A stretch of DNA of 8,875 nt from JBBQYA01 sp038209155 (lineage in GTDB: Bacteria; Bacteroidota; Bacteroidia; Sphingobacteriales; Sphingobacteriaceae), in assembly GCA_038209155.1 (NCBI GenBank), contig JBBQYA010000104.1, positions 1 through 8,875 on the forward strand. Direction: 5' to 3'. The first letter of the stretch is position 1, and each line of letters opens with the position of its first letter. Below are positions 5,015-8,875 of this stretch, one piece after another. A program made the position numbers and the translations under genes. The notes beneath the pieces were generated by a model. That model did no database searches. It was not told where the DNA came from and saw only the letters and a list, made by a program, of their open reading frames with translations.

Positions 5015-7582
5015 ATGAGTCTTTCCATCTACAATAAAAAAAGAAAATTTGAGGAAACATCAGAGCCGAGTGGAAAAAAAGCAAAAGAGAATAATCAATT
5101 ATCTTTTGTGGTGCAACGACATAAAGCTTCGCATTTGCATTATGATTTTCGATTGGAAATGGAGGGTGTATTAAAAAGTTGGGCAGTACCAAAAGGTCCG
5201 TCATTAAACCCACAGGATAAAAGATTGGCTATGATGGTAGAAGACCATCCGTATGATTACAAAGATTTTGAGGGAGTCATACCTAAAGGAAATTACGGAG
5301 CCGGCATTGTTGAAGTTTGGGACAAAGGATATTACACAGCTCTAACTGATGATAAAAATGCAGATCAAAGAAAATTGCTTAAAGCTGGATTAAAAGCAGG
5401 CAATTTGAAATTTGTATTAAAAGGTAAAAAACTAAAAGGCGAGTTTGCATTAGTAAAAATAAAAAGCAGAACTGGTGATAAAGACAATACTTGGCTGCTT
5501 ATAAAACACAATGATAAATATGCAGTCAATGTGGACTATGATAGTGAAAAAGAAACGCTTAAAACTTCTCCAATCAATAAAGCTCTTGCACAAAAAGATA
5601 AACCCGAAATAGCTAAAAAAAAAGTAAATTATAGTTCGGTAAGAGCTAATCCGAAAAAAATATCTGATTATATACAACCAATGCTGGCAAAGGAAGCAAC
5701 CCAAGCATTTGACGGTGAGGGCTGGATTTATGAAATAAAATGGGATGGGTACAGAGCCATTGCAGAAACCGATTTAATATCTTATAAATTATATTCTAGA
5801 AATGGAAATGATTTTAGTAATAGTTACCCGATTGTATACAATGAACTCCGAAAAATAAAACATAAGGTGGTTTTGGATGGAGAAATAGTGGTGTTGAATG
5901 AAAAGGGTTTTCCAGATTTTCAAAAATTGCAACATTATAGTGAAAATCAGAATTTCCCTATTTGCTATTATGTGTTTGATTTGCTGGAAATGGATAATGA
6001 AAAACTTTATCATTTGCCGTTAATCAATCGAAAAGAATTATTGAAACTATTGCTGCCAAAAAGTGATATTATTCGATTTTCGGATCATGTTACTGAAAAA
6101 GGTATTGAATTTTTTGAAGCCGCCATAAAAAAAGACCTGGAAGGAATAATGGCGAAAAAAGCAGATGGAGAATATTATGTAGGCAAACGAACAAATGAAT
6201 GGTTAAAAATTAAAAATCATAAAACGGCTGATGTAATTATTTGTGGTTATACGGAACCAACAGGTAGTAGGCAATATTTTGGATCCTTGGTTTTGGGATT
6301 GATGAAAGATAAAAAACTTGTTCATGTAGGTCATGCAGGAAGTGGTTATGATGATAAAAAATTGAAAGAAGTTTTTGAATTATTACAACCACTTGTTCAA
6401 AAAAACTCTCCATTTGTCGAAAAAATTGTGGTGAATAATAAAGTGACTTGGGTGAAGCCTGCCATTATTTGCGAAATAAAATTTACGGAATGGACAGGTG
6501 ATCAGAAATTACGTCATCCTGTTTTTTTAAGAATAAGAATTGATAAAACCATTCATGAAATTTCATTGGAAGAACTATCGCATGAAAAGATAAGTTCGCA
6601 AAAAACTTCCAAAAAAATTGCGGTTGAAAAATTTAGTAAAGAAAAGGGAAATAAAAAATTAAAGAAAAATGAAAATGGGTTTTTAATTAAAGATGGCAAA
6701 AATTCGGTGGCACTCTCCCACCCTGATAAAATATATTTTCCAGATGATAAGGTTACTAAACAAATGGTGGCTGAATATTATCAGCAAATTGCACCTTATC
6801 TTTTACCATTTTTAAAAGACAGACCACAATCTTTGTTAAGAAATCCCGGCGGTATCAACGGAAAAGGATTCTTTCATAAAGATGCTGGAGAAAATGCACC
6901 TGATTTTGTGAAAACGTTTGCTGTACATTCTGATTCTTCTGATAAGGTAATTGATTATATAATTTGCAACGATAAAGCAACGCTTGCTTATTTAAATAAT
7001 CTTGGATGTATAGAATTAAACCCTTGGCATTCTACCACAAAATTTCCTGATAAGCCAGATTACATGATTATTGATATTGATCCATCTGATAAAAACAGTT
7101 TTGATCAAGTGATAGAAACTGCCAACTCTTTTAAAAAAGTGCTAGACAAAGCGGGAGCAAAAAGTTTTTGTAAAACATCTGGTGCTACTGGTTTGCACAT
7201 TTATATACCAATGAAGAGAAAGTATGATTATGAAGAGGTGAAAAATTTTGCACAACTAATTTGTATGTATGTGCAAGAAATGTTGCCCGATTTTACAACT
7301 ATGGAACGTAATTTAAAAAAGCGAGGCAATAATCATATTTATCTAGATTATTTACAAAACAGAAGTGGTCAAACTATTTCTTCAGTGTATTCCTTAAGGC
7401 CAAAAAAAGGCGCAACTGTATCTATGCCGTTGGAATGGAATGAAGTAAAAAAAGGCTTAAGTCCTCAAATGTTTACGATTTTTAATTCAATTGAAAGAAT
7501 ACAAACTAAACCAGATTTGTTTAAAGGAATTTTTTCAGCAGGTACTAATATTGAAACGTGTTTGAAATTACTTTCTAAGTAA
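5015..7582 (+). CDS. ligD: Multifunctional ATP-dependent DNA ligase D (PE-LIG-POL)
   Basis: This 855-aa protein carries all three LigD modules. Residues ~29-180 are the 3'-phosphoesterase: H36, H42, D44 and R46 in RHKASHLHYDFRLE, plus H78 in VEDHP, correspond to the known catalytic and metal-binding residues of the Pseudomonas enzyme. Residues ~220-520 are the ligase: adenylated K242 in KWDGYR, SRNG (261-264), LDGE (287-290), EGIMAK (376-381), WLKIK (396-400) and a C-terminal OB fold with TEWTGDQKLRHP. A Lys/Ser-rich linker spans ~525-555. Residues ~565-850 are the primase-polymerase: D687 and D689 in DIDPS, H728 in SGATGLH and D778 in YLDY. All expected catalytic residues are present, so the enzyme should trim 3' ends, add nucleotides and seal breaks with Ku. 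The PE-LIG-POL order differs from the mycobacterial POL-PE-LIG. The ATG at 5015 lies 2 bp after the ku stop, implying coupled translation. Confidence 0.97.
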   Translation: MSLSIYNKKRKFEETSEPSGKKAKENNQLSFVVQRHKASHLHYDFRLEMEGVLKSWAVPKGPSLNPQDKRLAMMVEDHPYDYKDFEGVIPKGNYGAGIVEVWDKGYYTALTDDKNADQRKLLKAGLKAGNLKFVLKGKKLKGEFALVKIKSRTGDKDNTWLLIKHNDKYAVNVDYDSEKETLKTSPINKALAQKDKPEIAKKKVNYSSVRANPKKISDYIQPMLAKEATQAFDGEGWIYEIKWDGYRAIAETDLISYKLYSRNGNDFSNSYPIVYNELRKIKHKVVLDGEIVVLNEKGFPDFQKLQHYSENQNFPICYYVFDLLEMDNEKLYHLPLINRKELLKLLLPKSDIIRFSDHVTEKGIEFFEAAIKKDLEGIMAKKADGEYYVGKRTNEWLKIKNHKTADVIICGYTEPTGSRQYFGSLVLGLMKDKKLVHVGHAGSGYDDKKLKEVFELLQPLVQKNSPFVEKIVVNNKVTWVKPAIICEIKFTEWTGDQKLRHPVFLRIRIDKTIHEISLEELSHEKISSQKTSKKIAVEKFSKEKGNKKLKKNENGFLIKDGKNSVALSHPDKIYFPDDKVTKQMVAEYYQQIAPYLLPFLKDRPQSLLRNPGGINGKGFFHKDAGENAPDFVKTFAVHSDSSDKVIDYIICNDKATLAYLNNLGCIELNPWHSTTKFPDKPDYMIIDIDPSDKNSFDQVIETANSFKKVLDKAGAKSFCKTSGATGLHIYIPMKRKYDYEEVKNFAQLICMYVQEMLPDFTTMERNLKKRGNNHIYLDYLQNRSGQTISSVYSLRPKKGATVSMPLEWNEVKKGLSPQMFTIFNSIERIQTKPDLFKGIFSAGTNIETCLKLLSK

Positions 7583-7586
7583 TGGT

Positions 7587-7605
7587 TTGAAGATATTTTC
7601 TTCAA
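7587..7605 (+). terminator. Hairpin after ligD, possible terminator
   Basis: TTGAAGA (7587-7593) and TCTTCAA (7599-7605) are perfect inverted repeats with a TATTT loop, starting 4 bases past the ligD stop. The following sequence is T-rich but not a continuous T run, so termination may be inefficient. It could instead be a 3'-end stabilising stem for the ku-ligD transcript. Confidence 0.4.
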
Positions 7606-7631
7606 TTAATGCTTCTTCGATTTTATATGCC

Positions 7632-7771
7632 AAAATTATTCTGTAAAATATTTTTATTGACTTATCATTTCTTTCGGGTAATATTTTTCTTGTTAGATTA
7701 TTAAAAAAAAGATTGAGTCATCAAATTCTTTTACACTTAATTGTTTAAACCTATTTCAGGACGAGACCGTT
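7632..7771 (+). repeat. Dispersed ~140-bp repeat, copy B
   Basis: This is the second copy of the repeat at 801-939, in the same orientation. The longest exact match is 27 bp (7730-7756 with 898-924). The right end (CAGGACGAGACCGTT) still matches copy A with a few substitutions, beyond which similarity stops. It lies downstream of ligD and 136 bp before the TPR gene. Both copies sit in intergenic DNA outside the HEPN-T9SS-ku-ligD block. No target-site duplication or long terminal inverted repeat could be recognised. Confidence 0.75.
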
Positions 7772-7907
7772 AACTTCTTTCCAAATATTCTTAAAGTATT
7801 TTTAAAATTATTATGTTGTGAGCTAAAATTCTTAATTTTTGAAAAGAACGATAGCGACAATTTAAATTTCAAAATTGTATTTTACAAATTTTACTATATA
7901 TTTAGAA

Positions 7908-8609
7908 ATGAAATTCTTTTACCTTGTCTTTCTAATTCTTACTTTCACAAAGCCTGCTAAAGCACAAAATGTGGAAACAGACTCTTTAGTAAAAAGTTTA
8001 GCGACGGCTAAGAAGGATACGAATAAAGTGCACCTGTACTGGAAAATTGGTGCAACTATTATTTACCAGGATCCTAAGACCGCTTTACTTTATTTTAAAA
8101 AAGGAGCAGCGCTTGCAACTCAATTAGGCTTTGTTTCAGGCATGGAAAAATGCCACAATGCCACCAGCCTTTCTTTTTCTGTAAATGCAAAATATGATTC
8201 AGCATTGGTATATATCAACCATGCGATTTCCTATGCTATTTCTGCAGGCAACATAAAAAGGTTGGGGCTTACTTATCTTAATAGGGCCGATATTCATTAT
8301 AATTTAACAAACTTTGCAGCAGTGTTAAAGGATTGTGATACCGCAATAGTTTATGCTCAAAAAGCAGGTAGCAATGATGAACTTGGACGTATTTATAGTA
8401 TACTAAATGGTGTTTACCGATCATTAAATCAACATCCAAAGGCGCTGGCCAGCCTAGATAAATCAGATCATTATTTTAGTTTGTCTGGCAATAGGCAAAT
8501 GATCGCCTTAAATTATTCTGAACGGGCCGCAATTTTCATGTTAGACAATCAACCAATTAAAGCAATACCTTTGCTTACCAAAGCCATAATTATAGCGGAT
8601 AGCCTTTAA
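7908..8609 (+). CDS. Secreted or periplasmic TPR protein, cut short by an in-frame stop
   Basis: I start at the ATG 7908-7910, because it opens a clear signal peptide (MKFFYLVFLILTF, cleavage likely after AKAQ at residue 20). An in-frame ATG 11 codons earlier would only add a non-protein-like extension. The 233-residue product contains about five tetratricopeptide-like helical pairs from residue ~40 to the end, with recurring A-x-x-Y-x-x-A-I/L patterns (for example near residues 83-115, 119-153, 159-193 and 200-233). TPRs mediate protein-protein contacts. In Bacteroidota such exported TPR arrays often precede a membrane segment and a histidine-kinase, LytTR or helix-turn-helix output domain, which would lie past the right edge. 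The TAA at 8607-8609 falls inside the TPR array, between repeats, and the frame continues afterwards. The protein as it stands is thus probably a truncated fragment. The specific function is unknown. Confidence 0.8.
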   Translation: MKFFYLVFLILTFTKPAKAQNVETDSLVKSLATAKKDTNKVHLYWKIGATIIYQDPKTALLYFKKGAALATQLGFVSGMEKCHNATSLSFSVNAKYDSALVYINHAISYAISAGNIKRLGLTYLNRADIHYNLTNFAAVLKDCDTAIVYAQKAGSNDELGRIYSILNGVYRSLNQHPKALASLDKSDHYFSLSGNRQMIALNYSERAAIFMLDNQPIKAIPLLTKAIIIADSL

Positions 8610-8875
8610 GATGTGGAAAACCTTGCTGCTTATGGTTATGCCCTTGGCTCAGCATTATTTTCATTAAATAAAATAGATGCTGCCAAAAAATCTTTCAGCA
8701 AAGCATTGCAGTATGTGCTGCAAACCGGTAATACATTGCAGCAGGCATTAATTTATCAGGCATTGAGCCAGGTGGAGCTTGAAAGAAATAATTTTCCAAA
8801 AGCAACCGACTATGGCCTCAAGGCTTACGAAATGATAAAACAGGAAAACGATCTGGCAAGGGAACGTACGGTAGC
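8610..8875 (+). pseudogene. In-frame continuation of the TPR gene after the stop codon, open to the window edge
   Basis: Directly after TAA (8607-8609), the same frame reads 88 codons without a stop (DVENLAAYGYALGSALFSLN...) to the window end. It encodes at least two more TPR-like units, the second with QALIYQALSQVELERNNF and KATDYGLKAYEMI. The spacing and composition follow on smoothly from the repeat before the stop, and no frame change is needed. One substitution therefore explains the break (for example CAA, AAA or GAA to TAA). It is either a nonsense-mutated gene, a sequencing or assembly error, or a separately translated C-terminal part; no good start codon with a leader is seen just after the stop. 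Confidence 0.75.

Larger units (their letters stand above)
7583..7907. other. Intergenic region with hairpin and dispersed repeat
   Basis: This 325-bp region between ligD and the TPR gene holds a hairpin right after the ligD stop (7587-7605) and copy B of the dispersed repeat (7632-7771). The remaining ~135 bp before the TPR gene is AT-rich and should carry its promoter, but no clear -33/-7 pair could be chosen. A 7-bp inverted repeat ACAATTT/AAATTGT (7857-7863, 7872-7878) lies near the start, weakly supported in such AT-rich DNA. Confidence 0.6.

Noticed and set aside
5450..6013. Antisense open frames within ligD (5450-5704 and 5789-6013) and others opposite ku
   Set aside because: They are shadows of strongly coding plus-strand sequence, rich in Phe/Ile, with no motifs.
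7857..7878. ACAATTT/AAATTGT inverted repeat as an operator for the TPR gene
   Set aside because: Seven-base AT inverted repeats are expected by chance in DNA this AT-rich, and it is not duplicated elsewhere in the window.
7875..7907. 11-codon upstream extension of the TPR gene
   Set aside because: The ATG at 7908 directly opens a canonical signal peptide; the extension adds only AT-derived residues.

Overview
The window is low-GC DNA from a member of the Bacteroidota, plausibly a Chitinophagaceae- or Sphingobacteriales-like lineage. The evidence is a secreted protein with a type IX secretion (T9SS) C-terminal sorting domain, weak A-rich ribosome-binding regions, a secreted TPR protein of the type common in this phylum, and a LigD with PE-LIG-POL domain order. 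The species cannot be named from the sequence.

Layout. Positions 1-441 (minus) hold the N-terminal 147 codons of an Abi-family protein that runs off the left edge. Positions 442-986 are a gene-poor stretch with a possible broken micro-ORF or leader peptide, a hairpin, a 29-bp tandem repeat and copy A of a ~139-bp dispersed repeat. Positions 987-1898 (minus) encode a 303-aa unrecognised protein with a clean HEPN-type RNSIAH motif. A strong bidirectional terminator at 2155-2182 separates it from a secreted Asp-box/T9SS protein (2267-3874, minus). A 361-bp divergent intergenic region carrying two copies of a 28-bp partly palindromic motif leads into the ku-ligD operon (4236-7582, plus), a complete bacterial NHEJ system. 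A hairpin and copy B of the dispersed repeat follow. The window ends in a TPR gene (from 7908, plus) that is interrupted by an in-frame TAA at 8607-8609, with its reading frame open on to the right edge.

How the parts fit. Ku and LigD are the two partners of bacterial non-homologous end joining: Ku binds the ends and recruits LigD, which processes, fills and seals the break. The two minus-strand genes on the left look like HEPN/Abi-type defence or toxin genes, but nothing in the sequence proves they act with NHEJ. The ~139-bp direct repeats sit just outside the HEPN-T9SS-ku-ligD block in the same orientation, so this 6.7-kb block may be a recombinable or acquired segment. The best leads are the direct-repeat bracket, the duplicated operator-like motif between the T9SS gene and ku, the HEPN gene of unknown family, and the nonsense codon in the TPR gene. 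No RNA genes, CRISPR arrays or intact mobile elements were seen.
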